Of a stretch of DNA of 64,000 nucleotides, positions 44,681-57,958 are shown piece after piece. The translations under genes were made by a program, and so were the position numbers. Every line of letters starts with the position of its first letter. The first letter of the stretch is position 1. The notes beneath the pieces were generated by a model. That model searched no databases. It worked only from the letters and a program-made list of their open reading frames with translations, and was not told where the DNA came from. Origin of the DNA: Verticillium longisporum (lineage: Eukaryota; Ascomycota; Sordariomycetes; Glomerellales; Plectosphaerellaceae); assembly GCA_019188255.1 (NCBI GenBank), contig JAETXT010000002.1, forward strand, positions 7,061,011-7,125,010, read 5' to 3'.

Positions 44681-45962
44681 CTCGTTTGATGTTGCATCAC
44701 GCCTGTCAGGACTCGGTATTCGAGGTGGTATGGGGACGTCCTTGGGATGGAGATTGTGAGAGTGTGGGTTGTGCGGTGCGAACGTAGCACTGCTAATGAG
44801 GCCTTAGATTCCTACACCCACGCCCTGCAAATGGCCAGGCGATACCAAGATCTTCGCCATCCTGTCTGATCCGCACATGGAAAAGTCAGGGGCTGCCATC
44901 TCATCAACGTAGGACGAGGGAGTCTGTTGCCGTTGAGAAAGGGGGCGGCGGGGGTAATCACATTGGAGGCTGGCGACTCCTTACAAGCGACCGACAGCGA
45001 AGTGGTATGTAGGGGCCGGGATGTGCCTTGTCCTTCAGAAGGAACAGTCTCATGATTTGCCGCGACTGTCAGCATGGTCACGGTTGTGCCGGACGGTTGC
45101 ATCTCTGAGAGACAAGCCGTGATCCCAACAATCCAGCTTGATGTGAGACGGCGTATTTTGCGGCTGTTTAGTCGATCAGAGAGGACTGGCAAGCAAAAGC
45201 ATCTTTGGCCCTCGACGCAAGGCCTCAAAGGTAGTCCCCCACATCCTAATGGGGCTGGATCGACAGCTAGTCGCCGATTACAGGGGCGGTCCCCTGTCAA
45301 ATCATTACCGGTTTGGCCTACGCTGGACAAGCATGGAGGTGCCCGGGCAGCTTGGCGTAGGGCAAACCACCGGAGGTGAGAGACGCCTGACAGTGTGTTG
45401 CCAAATTCGGGTGGCCAGGTATTCAAGGCCTAGCCAGCATCTCGAGTCAGGGTGGTCGATCTGCTCCCATTCGGAACCGGGAGAGCGGCCGAGACGGAGA
45501 TGGGTGGTTGATGATTGAGATGAAGTGCGGAATCCGTACCCATGCACATTCATGCCCGTGCCCCATGCCCCAGATCGACACGACCACTTTTCATTTCGGC
45601 AGGCCTGTCAAGCCAGCGAGATGGGTTGGGATGAGATAAGGGGCTAAGAGGATGAGGAATAATTGTGTTGTTGCTGGGCGCTGCCTTGAGGGAGGAGGAC
45701 GCAAGCCAAGACGCAATGGCACTATTGGTACCCGTGCGCGGTCAAAACGAAACGAAACGGAACGAAAGGAGCGTAGAGGAGATCACGAGACAGTCGATGT
45801 GGGTCATCTTGGGTGATGAGGTTCGCGGCGATCATGGGCGTAGGCGCATGCCTGCGAAGAAGCATCAGTCTAATGGGTAGTCGGCTGTTCGCGATACTAG
45901 CTGACTGGTGACGTCCGGCTAAGCGCGAGGCGACAAATACTGACATGGAGATGCGTTCGTGA

Positions 45963-45998
45963 GTGGGTTGAGGGACGTGTGTGGGTTGAGGGACGTGT
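45963..45998. repeat. 18-bp tandem duplication
   Basis: Two perfect adjacent copies of gtgggttgagggacgtgt. Confidence 0.95.
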
Positions 45999-46137
45999 GT
46001 GGCAAGATGATGGTGGGAGCGAAGGGAAGCCGAGGGCGAGTGAACTGGCGAAGAGTTGGTGATGTCGTTGCGCCCCGCACTGCTGCTTGCGTTGGTGGTG
46101 TTGAGAGAAACCCTCATCAAGTGCCCATCGAGCATTG

Positions 46138-46198
46138 CCTGCCTACCTACCTAGGTAGGCAGGTATCTTACCTTTCAACCTAGGTACCTAGGTAGGTG
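46138..46198. repeat. Third TAGGTACC-rich palindromic block
   Basis: Contains ctacctaggtaggcaggta and acctaggtacctaggtag, self-complementary words shared with the blocks at 22612 and 29948. Confidence 0.8.
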
Positions 46199-49100
46199 AG
46201 ATAGGCTGGGCAACAGCGCCCTCGAGGCATTGGCGCCTGCTCTTGTTGTCGGCGCCATTGGCGGAAGTGACGTCCGCCGGCGCAAGTGCCTAATGGTGGG
46301 TGGCTCCTCCCCTGGTTCAACTGCCCCTCCCGCACAGGTTGCCCTTGCCCCCTGCCGGCTCTTGCGGGGTGCTGCCGCGCTGCCATCACAGGCGCTAAAA
46401 CGCCCTAAGACGCACTAAAACAAGCCCTCGAGCCGCAGATTCAGCGGTCTTAGTGGATCATCGACTCGATCGGGCCTAGCCTTGCGTCATGGATGCTCCT
46501 TCCAGCTTTCAGCCCTTGACGTTTTCGCTCAGGCAGCTGCGGCCAGAGCACTGGGCTCGACTGGGTGATTGAATGAATGCCTCGGGCGCGAGCGTGCGCA
46601 ACTGCTCCATCCACCCTTCAGTCACCACATCAGTCACTTCTCACTTCAATCACCAGGCGCAAAACAGCCCGGCCCAGCGCAAGTCTTCAACTACCTCATC
46701 TGGGCTCCCTCCGCTGGGCATGCCAAACCCATGATTGCGCGCTCGCCTCGATGCAACCCCAAACCCACCAGACCTACCCATCATCCAACGATCTCTTTCG
46801 AGTCCCGCCGAGGTTCATCCCACACTAATATGACAGGTCGATCACTGGATGAAGGTTGCCCGGTCGTGGTTCTTCAAACCAGGGCTTGCCGCCTCTCCCA
46901 ACCACCCCTTGCAGCTTCAGACTTGACAATGCGGTGGTGACATCGGCTCCCGGCGTCCGTGGGCATGGTTTGACACCTTGGCCTAAGCTCAGCCGCCGCG
47001 GCCGCCCATCGTTCCACATGGCTCTACTACCCACTACGACACGATCGTTCGTCGTGAACAGCTGAGGTTGCAGGGCATCATCAGTCGACCTTGTCGACGG
47101 TGAGCGGCAACCTTTCAGCACTTGGCTTCAGCTGGGTCGGGCATGCAGGTCCCAGTTCGTCGTCATCCCCTGCCCTCTTTTCCCCCGTCTTCCGTCCGAA
47201 CTCCGTCCGGCGTCATCACCTGCCATCACGGTCCCACCGTTTGCCGCTGCTCGCCAAGTTACAGCGTCACATCGAGCTTGGAGTGGGCGTCTGGGGGGGT
47301 TACAGTATGTTCGCTCCATCGCGTTTCATGATTTGGGAAACGAAATACCTTCAATGCGCGCCGTACGAGCGTTTCCCTATCCAGCCGTAGTCGCGATGAG
47401 ATCTTCAGAGCTTGACCCCATGACGCGCCCGTACGGATGGGACCATCGTGTCACACGACTGCGAAATGAATGACGATTTTCGCATTGCAGCGACGCGACC
47501 TCGCCTCTTGCGCCCTGTTCCCTGTCTCCTTTCTACACGCTAACAAGAAAACCCCGAACGAGCTTTTCATGGTCGGCTGGCGACGATATCTCCTCCCAGC
47601 CCATGGGATAGGATGCAGAGGCGGTTGTGCAGGTGTCGGTGCCTCTCATTGGACACAACACATAGGCTGTGATCATTGCCAGAGTTCGCGGATGAGCCAT
47701 GCTCATCTGGAGTACACGTTGCATCTTGTCCCACTCCCCGACTGCTCACCCTCGTACAGACTCAAGCAAAACGCTCTTTCGGGATTCTGAGACTTTTGAT
47801 TACCATTTCTTCAATCCCTACCTCCCACCCCCAACAGCGTTCGTCTACTCTCTACTCGCCATGAGTGGTGCGCGGTCGTGCGCATGCGCTGCAGTCGTTG
47901 CCCCTTGGCCCCCACTGGCTAGCCACCTCACAGTGTTGTGGAGTCAGCTTTGCACCATCGAAGAAAGGAGGTTGTCAGTCGAACAAGTCACTCAACCACA
48001 TGTCGGTTTTCCAACAATCCAGCCATCCTTTGGTGAAAAATAGCCCAGCTACCGGGTTCTAACTCCGCTTGAAGGGTGACAAGTGAAAAGCGACTGGACT
48101 AGAACAGGTCTTACTTGTCCAGATCATGCACCTTTGGGGTGCTGTTGTGGCAGATCTCGTGCTTCACCCCCGTCGCGTCGGTATCCTTGGACTGAACACC
48201 ATCATAACCCCCAGCAGGCCTGGTGCATGGGATATGTCGTCTTGTCAGGGTAATCAAGGTTACACGAAGGCGCGCTGCTGCATAGGTTGCCTCTCTGGGA
48301 GTTTTTTTTCCAAGCCCCTGACTGGCATCACGTGGAAGAAAGACGGCCTTCAGCTGGAGAACGAAATCCGTCGCGTGTTCATTCTCTCTACAGCATCTGT
48401 GACACCGGCCTCAAGCAAGCTTCTAAAAACTCTCGCTAATCTGTTCCATTTAGAGACCATTTTTTCATGCATCACGGCTATCGACATGACCACCGCCACG
48501 CATCCGCTCCTACGGGTCTGCGAAACCCGACTCATGTCACGACTCAGGCCAAGCCGACTCATGCTGCCTTCCGACGCAATGTGTGCAGGATTCGGAAGAG
48601 GGCTCGAAAGGTATCCTGACCTACACCCAACGAGCGATGGCTCCTTCTGTTCACACGTACCTTTTATTATGAGCGGACATGATTTCGCCACAAACGCTTC
48701 GCCGGGCACAGGTATTTGCAACGCCGTCTGCCGCGTCACAGTCACACTGCTTGAGCTCTTGTGCATCGTCTCTGGGTGTAGCGAGCTCCTCGTCTCTCTA
48801 CCAAGATTCTGCCCACACCCACGAGGCAATGGATCGAATTTTCACTTACCAGCAAATTGCACCTGCTCCCCTTGGGACCCGCGTTGCTCCACGATTCTAA
48901 ACAAGCCCGTCAATTCACGAGTCGCTTCAAGAGCGGCCATGCACGCTGCCGTCTGAGGTTAGCATCCTCCGAAGCTCCAGACGGCGGGGCATGCGGCTGC
49001 GGAGAAAGTCCCTGACCTGCATCTCAGCAAAGGTGGAGGTTGATCGTCCTCATTGAAGATGATGTTGGATGCAAGACTCTGACGAACAAGGTTTCGACAT

Positions 49101-52100
49101 TACCACGTCTCAACGATGGTCTACAGTATTTCACATCGTGCAAGCTCTGCGTAGTACAGGCAGCTTCCCGACAAGCGTACATCATCTAGTTTCTCCTACG
49201 ATCCTGCAGCGATGCGTGTCCAACACAGTGTTGTTCGGAAGCCGACACTGCGCCCGCCCTCTAGCCATTCCATGCCTGTCCATAGTCCAGGCGCGGTGCC
49301 ACAAAGTACGACACAAGGGTGACAATTGCAGAGTTACTCCTGCCCTCCGTTCCCTGATTCTCCATACCAGACCGAGTCTTCTTTGACTGCGACTCGTCAA
49401 AGCTGAGTTGCTGCGCCCGCGGCATCGCCTATTGACACATTGTGTATTATTGTGGCGTTTGCGGCTTTCGATCGACTATGTAGGGCTCAGCCTACGCTGG
49501 CTTGACTCTTCAGAGCGCTTCTTAGGTTGCGATTAGAACTATCCTACTATCGCGAAGGATTGGGCTGCCCTTCAACACGTCCTCGGAAACAATGCACTCA
49601 ACCATGTGACACCTGTTTCAGTAAGGTAACCCGTTCATCCTGAAATGCCCACCGTTACCGGGCTGAGTGTGTCATAGCGACTGAGAGTCGTTGTCGCGAC
49701 TGCACTATCGCAGGCGGTCTCAATTGTCACCAGCCAGTCGCCCGAGTCAAGCGCCGTTAGCCCACTTCCACGTGGAGTCTGAGATGACGAGCTGATATTT
49801 GGCCCTAGCGCCCTCATCCACCGTGGCTTCAGGCTATTGTCAGAGTCCCTGTCGCGATGCTGCTCTTTTCAGTCTGCTAGTACTGGCAGACGAAAGCCCT
49901 TTTCGATATTGCGAATTCTTGGCTTGCGTTCGGATGAGAGATCTGCCGGGCTGCGCAGTGGGCTAGCACGCTTTTTCTTCTCTTATTTCCTTTTCGCCCC
50001 CGTCGCAGGTGGGTGGTCCCTCTTCCGAATGATCGATCGTTGCTGCAGCCACAGGAGAACCCAAATGAAGGAGTCTACCCAAGGAAAAAAGGGGGCACAG
50101 CGATCTCCTGCAGGCCACAACTCTGCTGTCGCAAGCGTTTCCCTCTTGTCGGTTCCGATCGCCCAGAACCAGGATCTAGAACCCGGCGGGCAGAACGAAA
50201 CAGCCAAGTCTAGCGTGACACTCGGGGTAGACTCAGCCTCTTCCACGAACCTGCCACCCTCCCTCCAGTGGATTATAGCGCCGGGACTGTGGCCTCCCGT
50301 GCCTTTTGGCCACGATGATCACGGTGCTTACGTTATGTGGCAAGTTAGCAATCGCTGGGTCGAAGCGGGAGTTTGCATGATCTCAGACGCTCATACGGGC
50401 GTAACCCTGCCGGGCTATTTGCAGTTGTGCTTGCGATACACCGATAGATCTGGTCTCTCTACGGCCTGAGTCGTCCCCCAGCTAGTCTGGGCTTTCCTTT
50501 AGCCAGCCAAGCGCGCTCAGCATTCTATCGTAGGTTATCGAATAAGCTGATTCGATAGTGTATTGCCCGGCTGCACCAGGGAGATTCGGTGGGTTTGGAG
50601 GTTGTCCAGGTTTTCGGACAGCTGTGCCATTTTGGGTAAAGCACCACGGCCGCTAAAAAAAACCATTAGAGTCAATCGATGCGACGACACATCCCTAAGT
50701 TGACCTCCTCTCATCCCTTGGGGCAGCGACAGAGTCTGCATGGAGAAGTGGCAATGAGGAATCCCATGTGAGTAATCTGTCAAAAGGGTAAACCTACTTC
50801 CGAATGGCAGTTTACGTTCTCGATCGGGCTCGGCCTGCGTATTGCCACCAGGTACTCTGATGTGCACCTGCGCCTTCTCCTCATCGACCTGGAACGGGGG
50901 GTGCCGAACCAACAGCGAATGTCATGGGAACGAGGACGAACGACGGATTTCCACCCTATCAAGGCCACTGCGTTACTAGCAACTATTAGGTAAATATTTC
51001 TGATGCTGCCGCTTTGTGATGATCGGTGAAAACCGACACGTTGCTCTCTCAAGAGACTGTTGCGCCCCCGAAGCTTGTGAGAACAGGGAGGCCAAAAGGG
51101 CGCTTGTGGCAACGTGGAGAAGACCAGCGGCCTGCTCCATAGGCTCTCGGCGACGCCCTGGAACGACGAATACACGCACGCCCTCGTGCGTCTCATCTGT
51201 CATGTCCAAATGCAGCCTTGAACGTCCCGACCAGATGGGAGTGTCTCGTACCGAACGGTGCTGATTGGCTTCACTGGCGTTTTGATAGCCGAGCGCCGAT
51301 GGGCCAACCTCTGTCGTGCTGCCCCAGCCGTTCGGCCTCGGCGGAGACGGGGCAAGGAGCAGGGAAGCTATTTCGAGGCTTCCATCATCAAAAAATATCG
51401 AGAGCCGGTTAAGAGGATTCAGTGTTACTGGTACAGAGCAGCGGAGATGAGGAAGGGGTGTGTGGCTTGGGTGTACTACAGAGTTATCATTGATTTTCAG
51501 ACGTCCAGGAGATCCTCGTTATGAACCCGATGGAAGTATGTCTTGTTACCTAACACTTGTAATAAAGAGTATCACTGGCTTCCTCATTGATGATGGTCAT
51601 AACAACCTCGCGTTGTGACTTCATCGCGTGTCACGGTCCAGGGGCACGCGATGGTGTGACCCGAAGACGGCCGCAATTGTACCTTCGCCCCAGCATGTTC
51701 GACGGCTGGATGGCCCTACTAGTATGGAGCATGGCAGAAGATTGTCAGCAAGTAGTTTTTGCATGGAGATGTGTCGATTGCTATCTTGTCGCTCATTTCT
51801 CCAGTCCGGTTCCGGTCAAACGTCACAATGCAGCAGATGATTGAGGCCAAGGGGGCTTGTAGACATCTCATTCGCAGCGTTTCTCAGACGATGTTGTTAA
51901 GTGAAAAACATTACTTACTCAAAGTAAAAGTTGCTTGGGCATGCCATAGCTTTCCGACTTGTTCTTTCATTGGACCTTCATCTCTTCCACCGGCGAGAGT
52001 AGGAAGTGAAGGGGGGCAACCGCCATGCCCATGGGCATGGCGATTTCAGGACACGACCTGCCCACGCATGCAGACTCCATCACCAATCTTTACTGTTCAT

Positions 52101-54254
52101 GTCGGGATGGATCCGGTACTGGTGCTCGCTTGGTGAATAGGCTAGATGAGGTGCAATGACATAACCTGGTTGTAGTTCATCGCTCGCCGGCTTGGAATTA
52201 CACCCATGTGCTTTAGAGCGTAGCCGGCTGCATTTTACCAAAATGTAACGATGCGCAATGCACCGCTCAATCGTAGGAACAGGCCTTCCTTAGGAGTGTA
52301 GAGCATTACCACAGTGTTAGGTTTCGACTCGTGGCCGCTGGTACCGAACCATGCGTCTATCAAAAGTAAAGGCAGTATCTTATCAAATGTCATGTCTTCA
52401 GACCCTATTGCAGGTTGAGATTAGCTGTACGCAGTGAGGTAAGATGCTCGAGTAAATAAAAAGCCGCCTTAATGATCTGATAAAGACGATGTTCCTAGGG
52501 AGTTCCCTTATAAAATGTCAAGAGCCGCGGTCACGATAGGATATAAGAGTCGGTTCATACAAGATTATGTTGCAGTGGCAAAATCATGAGGAGGCTGCTT
52601 TTATACAGCATGTATCACGATCAATTTGATATTGGGTATTGGCTTTTTTGAGGGCTATACGTGATAGATCACTAGAAACGAATAGATATGACGCAAACAT
52701 GCTCGCGCTATCGTTCTCATCACCTACCGAAAGATGTCCCTACCGGAATGACCAAGGGCATGTAGACAATACCCAGACCGAGATGGCCGGGACGCGTTGA
52801 TGTATCTATTTTTTTATCGTACATCAGGTGATTTGGGTATTCAAAAAGACAGAGCACCTCACTCTCTAAATCGATTGATATGGTTTCGTCGCGGCACAAC
52901 AAGACGCAATGCTCCCTCATATCTGGCCACGATGGCAGGCCTCCAGGCTAATCAAGAATTATTACGAACGAAAGCTTCTGCTAGGGCTTGCCTATTACCG
53001 AGAAAGAAATTTAAGAGTGGTTGTGAGAGACAATGACGTGGAACCCTTATCCGGTTCGTCGGATCTGGTGATATTTGGTGGACAGATTTGTGATTTGCCT
53101 GGAGGCTCTTCCCTGAGATCTTACTTACCTGACAATCACAAGTTGATGAGGTGCATATGGTCTACTGCTAACGAAAACCTCGGCCACGATATCATGACAC
53201 CATCAAAGATTCCCTGATTCGAACGTGGTAGTCAAGCGAATGCGCCTCAGGTCGGACTGGAAATGCTTCGTGTCTTGAGAAACACGTCCATAATAAGTTC
53301 AGGCGAAACCGATAGTGCATACCGGCCAACTACATTAGGCTTGATTTATTTTGACTACACTGGGGAAATTAGGCCTGATGCCAAATTGGTTGGTTCCCTC
53401 ACGATTATTGCACCTCCGCAGCGAGCTAAATAGACAGAAAATTGAGGTTCGAGCCAGGAATGTTATGTTGAAGTGCGAGCCACCAACGAGTCCATAAGCC
53501 CCACCTTCAGCTTATCTGATCAACTGGGCTTATCACGGACCCACAAGAGCTCTTGCGGCGCCACCTCCGCGTTCTGTTCAAGCCAATGCAGGCGGCTTGG
53601 CATGCATTGGCTACCTATGTAGGTATCGCGCCGTGATCGTTCTGGTACTGGCGCCCGCGCTTCACCACAACATCAACCGACGCCAACCTCCGTCTCTGAC
53701 GACGACCTTCCGTTCGAGCGCTTCTCCTCGCCCTGAGGTAGATGCCATAAACTCCTTCACAGCAGACGCTAGGCATACATATTGGGTATAATATCTTTTG
53801 CATATTGTTTGGATTTAGCCCGAGAGCCGGTCACGACGCGTCAAGCTAGCCACCACCTCCGCTTCTGATCTCCCATCAGCACAAGCTGCCAACACGACAA
53901 TCAATCGCCGAATAATAGCCAACAGCCACCCGGGGTCCTTCCTCCAAAACCATTACGTTTCTCGAATCCCGCTCTGAACAACGCGTTCCCAACCGCAGAG
54001 CCATTCCTGACGCGTCGCTATACCCGGTTTCGTTTCGACTTCGACTGGAACCCTGAGGACTCTCACATTCATGGCAACTGTCACATTCGGAATCCTTTGA
54101 GAATCAGCGCCTCGGAAGGAGCTGATTTCAGACGGAAGTCAAAGCTCTTCAAGGACCTGGGCTCATTTGGTTCTGCAGTGCGTCCTGAAGGCAGGAACCA
54201 GGAGTAGGACAACGGGCTTTTGTGGGAGGCCAATGGGACGCGGGATCGCCCAGA

Positions 54255-57200
54255 ATGCCTACGATTCAGGTGTCGCCAGATGCAGATGAGCTGCTACAGA
54301 GTGTCGCCAATGGAATCTTGAAGTCGAGAAAGATTATTGTTGTGACTGGCGCCGGCATCAGTACCAACTCTGGCATCCCCGTAAGGAGGCGCAATGGTTC
54401 AGAATATCTCAAGAGCACCAGCTAATCATTGCCCAGGACTTCCGATCCGAAAATGGCCTATACGCACTCATCCAAGCGCAGTTCGACGCTGCGAACAAAG
54501 ATCCCACTTCTCCGACTGCCTTAACACGATCAAACTCTAGTACCTCTGTCGGTTTGACGGAGTCACAGGAGGATGGCCCTCCAACGAAGAGACGCAAGCT
54601 TGAGCAAACCGACGATGATGTGCGGCAAGCCTCGCCTGGCGCTGCTTCCTCGCGAACGCAGGATGATCCAGTTGAATGCTTGAGGAATGGAGACCATGTC
54701 AAAACCGAAATCCTACATGCTGAGGAGCCTATGCCCGGTCAAATGACTGAAGATCATGAGTGCGCGCGGCGAGATCAAAGGGAAGATGCAGATCAGGCCA
54801 CGGGGGACAAGCCTAGGCCGACCACTATCAGCGGTGCCGTATCTGATTTCATGACCGAAACTCTGCGCTTTCCGACGACCAACCTGGGCTTGACGGGGCC
54901 ATCACGAGCGAAGCGCCATCAACGGTCACGCCGTCGTAGCAGCTGGGGGCATTCCTCGACATCAGCCAGCTTTTTATTGACAGAAACATCACCGAAACCA
55001 GACCAGCACCCGCGGACGGTGCATATGTCGCCTCATCACCCAGCCCTTCAGACGAGCAGCACGAGGGCAGCATCGCTCTCACCTCCCTTGAAGCCGCACC
55101 ACGATGCCGAGTGTGGGCGCTCAGAAATATGGAATGCAGCACGGAGAAGAAGGGTGTCCATGTCATCCTTGACGCGCCCGCTTGATGATGAAATTCTGCA
55201 ATGGGCCTGGCATCTGCAGGATCAAACCGAGTGCCCGTCCAAGGACAATCCGAGTAACGAGCAGCCCCAAGGTTCATCACCCCAATTGCCAAGACTTCCA
55301 CCATCTATGCCTTCCTCCATACTCCCGGTCTCGCGATCAACACCAAAACAAATGCACCTACCCTTTACGTCTTCACCTTTGTCATCTCCTCTGGCAAGTA
55401 GTCAAAGACCCAGGTCTTTCCTTGCCAGAAGGAAGGCCAGTGAGGTTCACACGCCTTCACGCTTGGTACAAATACCAATGGCACATGATTCTTCGCCTCT
55501 TTCGTCGCCCCCGCCAGTTCTTTTTGACCCATTCAATCAGGTGTCTTCGTCGACAAGCCAGCAAAGCTTGAGCGCAGCTGGCAGCACGACTTGCTCAGAG
55601 ACGGACGAGACGCCGCCATCATCCCGTCCATCCTTGGTATCTCAAACCTCGAATCCCGTGCGATCTACTCTCCCAAACATCAAAGGGCGAGATCTTTTCG
55701 ATGTTTCCATTTGGTCAGATCCATTGAGGACATCGGTGTTCTATACTTTTGCCACGACCCTCCGACAAAAAGCTCGCGATGTGCAGCCCACTGCATCTCA
55801 CCTCTTCATTAGCCATCTCCGTGACCGCGGTAAACTCGTCCGGTGCTACACTCAGAATATCGATCAGATTGAAGAGAAGGTTGGACTTTCCACGTCCCTC
55901 CAGCAGGGTCCAGGAAGCCGCGGACGATTCTCGCGTAAATCTGCAGGTGGTTTCTCAGCACCGAGCTCGCAAGGTGGAGAGGGCGAGGCGAACGAGTCAA
56001 TCGTCAAACGAGACGCTGCCAATGGTGGAGTCGAGTGCGTATTCCTCCACGGATCTTTGCAGTCTCTTCGGTGCTTTCTCTGTGGGCGCATTTATGAGTG
56101 GGATGAGGGCGGACGATCTGTCGAGACGCTATCCGGAAGACAGCCCGAGTGTCCACACTGCGTCGGGGCCACAGTCGCCCGAGAGGAAAGGGGCAAAAGG
56201 GCTCTTGGTGTGGGCAAGCTCCGACCTGACATTGTTCTGTATGGCGAAGAGCACCCCAACGCGCACCTGATCGACCCCCTTGTCAAGCATGACCTCGCCC
56301 TGTATCCGGATTCCTTGCTGATCCTCGGCACGTCGCTCAAGGTACATGGCCTCAAGGTTCTCGTCCGCGAGTTCGCAAAGACGGTACACAGCAAGGGAGG
56401 CAAGGTCATATTTGTCAATTTCACCAAGCCGTCGGAGAGCTCTTGGGGTGACATTATCGACTATTGGGTCCAGTGGGACTGCGATGCCTGGGTATCGAAT
56501 CTTCAAGAAAGAGTCCCTTTGCTGTGGCTGCCGCCAGGAACCAAGCTTCCGGTGCCTGGCAAGAAGAAACGCGAGAGTTCCGGTGAGACCAAGGCGGCAA
56601 AGAGGCGGTCTAGCGGCGATGTTGGCAAACCAGTAGAGACGGGTGGCTCAATCATACCGGACGTGAAAGACGCGGACGAGGACCCTCATCATGATCCTCT
56701 TGGCCACCTGGAACAGACCTCCAAGACAGCTGCGCCAAGACGACCGCAAGTCATGCGAGAAGATAAGCACAATGCGGCATTCTTGACTTGGCAGATAGCA
56801 AGAGACCTTCGAAAGATCACTGGTGATGAGTCACCCTTGATATCTTTCTCTTCATTACAAAGAGATGCGCGGCTGGCTCGCTTTAGCGGATCGACTCCCT
56901 CATCTCCGACACCACTGGTACCCGAGTGCTCTTTGAGAACGCCCCTGCCGGACACGGCAAGAACAGCAGTTTCGCACAGAACCTCGTTGCCGTCGTCAGC
57001 ATCATGTTCTGTGTTGCCCTCGGCTACCATCCTGTCCCGAACGCCTCTGCCCACTGAATCTCTACCAACACCGGCGACAGCGAGGCGGGCATCAGATGCT
57101 CATCAAGAAACAAAGGCGGGGCAACCATCGGGGCCCGAGTCGTCCGTGGCGACAAAGAAACGCAGAAGAGACTCACGCCGTACCCATAAGGCGCCGTCTT

Positions 57201-57958
57201 CGGGTGCTGAAGTGAGTGTTTCTGCGAGAGCTGTGAAAAAGATAGCAGGCGCCAGAAAGCAAGGGCCCGGTTGGATTTATGTCTCGGAAGAAGATATTAA
57301 ACCTGGAGAGCCCGTGGGTCAAGCAGTCGGGCAAGGTCTGGTTGCAGAAGCTGTCATTGAGCACGACTTATCGGCAACCATCGGCGCAGCCATTAAGGCC
57401 AATCCACGCAAACGGAAGCGCAAGATGATCGATGGCGAGGAGGTTGTCCTTCCTGGTTCTGTCCGACGGACTGCCCCGTCGACGCCTCGAACAATGCCGT
57501 CTAAGGGCATCAGCAGGCCACCTCTTACGAACACATCCACCCCTCTGGCTCTACCCTTGCCATTGAACCCAGCTGCAGCATCGCCGCCTAGGCTTCAGAG
57601 CGTCGTGAGCATTTCACCCAACATCGTCTCGGACCTTCGGCGAGTCTCCATGGACACGATGGAGCTGGCGCCTATCTACACTCCTGTTGACCAACATCAT
57701 CAGGGGCCAGTTCAGATGCCTTTGACGCCTGCAAGACTAGTCCCCTTGGAGCCACGTTCCCCGCCGTCGGGACCTCTGAGCAGGATATCGCCTAACATGG
57801 GGCCCTTTCAGTTGAATCCTTTTAAGTACTTCGATTCTCTAGTTTTAAAACTCCGTCAGCCACCCGCATGGATGGGATGGACACCGGGCCCCGAGGAACA
57901 GCTGAAGAGCGAGACTGACGCAGCCCTTGCGTTGGGTCAAATGAGAATGGGGTCATAG
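54255..57958 (+). CDS. hst3: Hst3/Hst4-type NAD-dependent histone deacetylase (sirtuin)
   Basis: Nuclear sirtuin; yeast Hst3/Hst4 remove H3K56 acetylation after S phase and support genome stability. Exons 54255-54380 and 54437-57958 give 1215 residues. The 56-nt intron (GTAAGG, gctaat, CAG) joins GAGISTNSGIP to DFRSENGLY, the NAD-binding motif. All key elements are present: TQNIDQIE (about 514), catalytic His in FLHGS (580), zinc Cys pairs CFLC (588/591) and CPHC (614/617), LRPDIVLYGE (637), GTSLKVHG (673) and VNFTKP. Between DFRSENGLYALIQAQFDAAN and KGRDLFDVSIW lies a disordered Ser/Pro/Arg insertion of roughly 380 residues, and about 500 disordered residues follow the core. Yeast Hst3 is under half this length; such insertions are usual in filamentous ascomycetes. 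The start follows a GTG-initiated extension that I ignore. Confidence 0.93.

Larger units (their letters stand above)
40088..54254. other. 14.2-kb interval without a convincing gene, between divergent medA and hst3 genes
   Basis: Both flanking genes read outward, so this is their joint upstream region. I found no recognisable protein on either strand. The longest open stretches are 41479-42375 (-), which is low-complexity Pro/Ser/Leu, and 48126-48956 (+), 276 codons with no family. Repeats within it are listed separately. The part from about 52.1 to 53.5 kb is visibly more AT-rich. It may hold long 5' leaders, non-coding transcripts, orphan spliced genes or decayed mobile DNA; I cannot choose between them. 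Confidence 0.5.

Noticed and set aside
44812..45426. 204-codon minus-strand open stretch
   Set aside because: Composition is non-coding-like and no family is recognisable.
52909..53217. 102-codon plus-strand open stretch in the AT-richer region
   Set aside because: Slightly protein-like but with no recognised motif, splice context or conserved feature; too weak to call.
53205..53240. GATTCGAACG resembling a minus-strand tRNA T-loop
   Set aside because: The flanking bases do not form the five-pair T stem, and no acceptor stem is found.
53440..53465. GGTTCGAGCC resembling a tRNA B box
   Set aside because: No matching A box or acceptor-stem pairing nearby.
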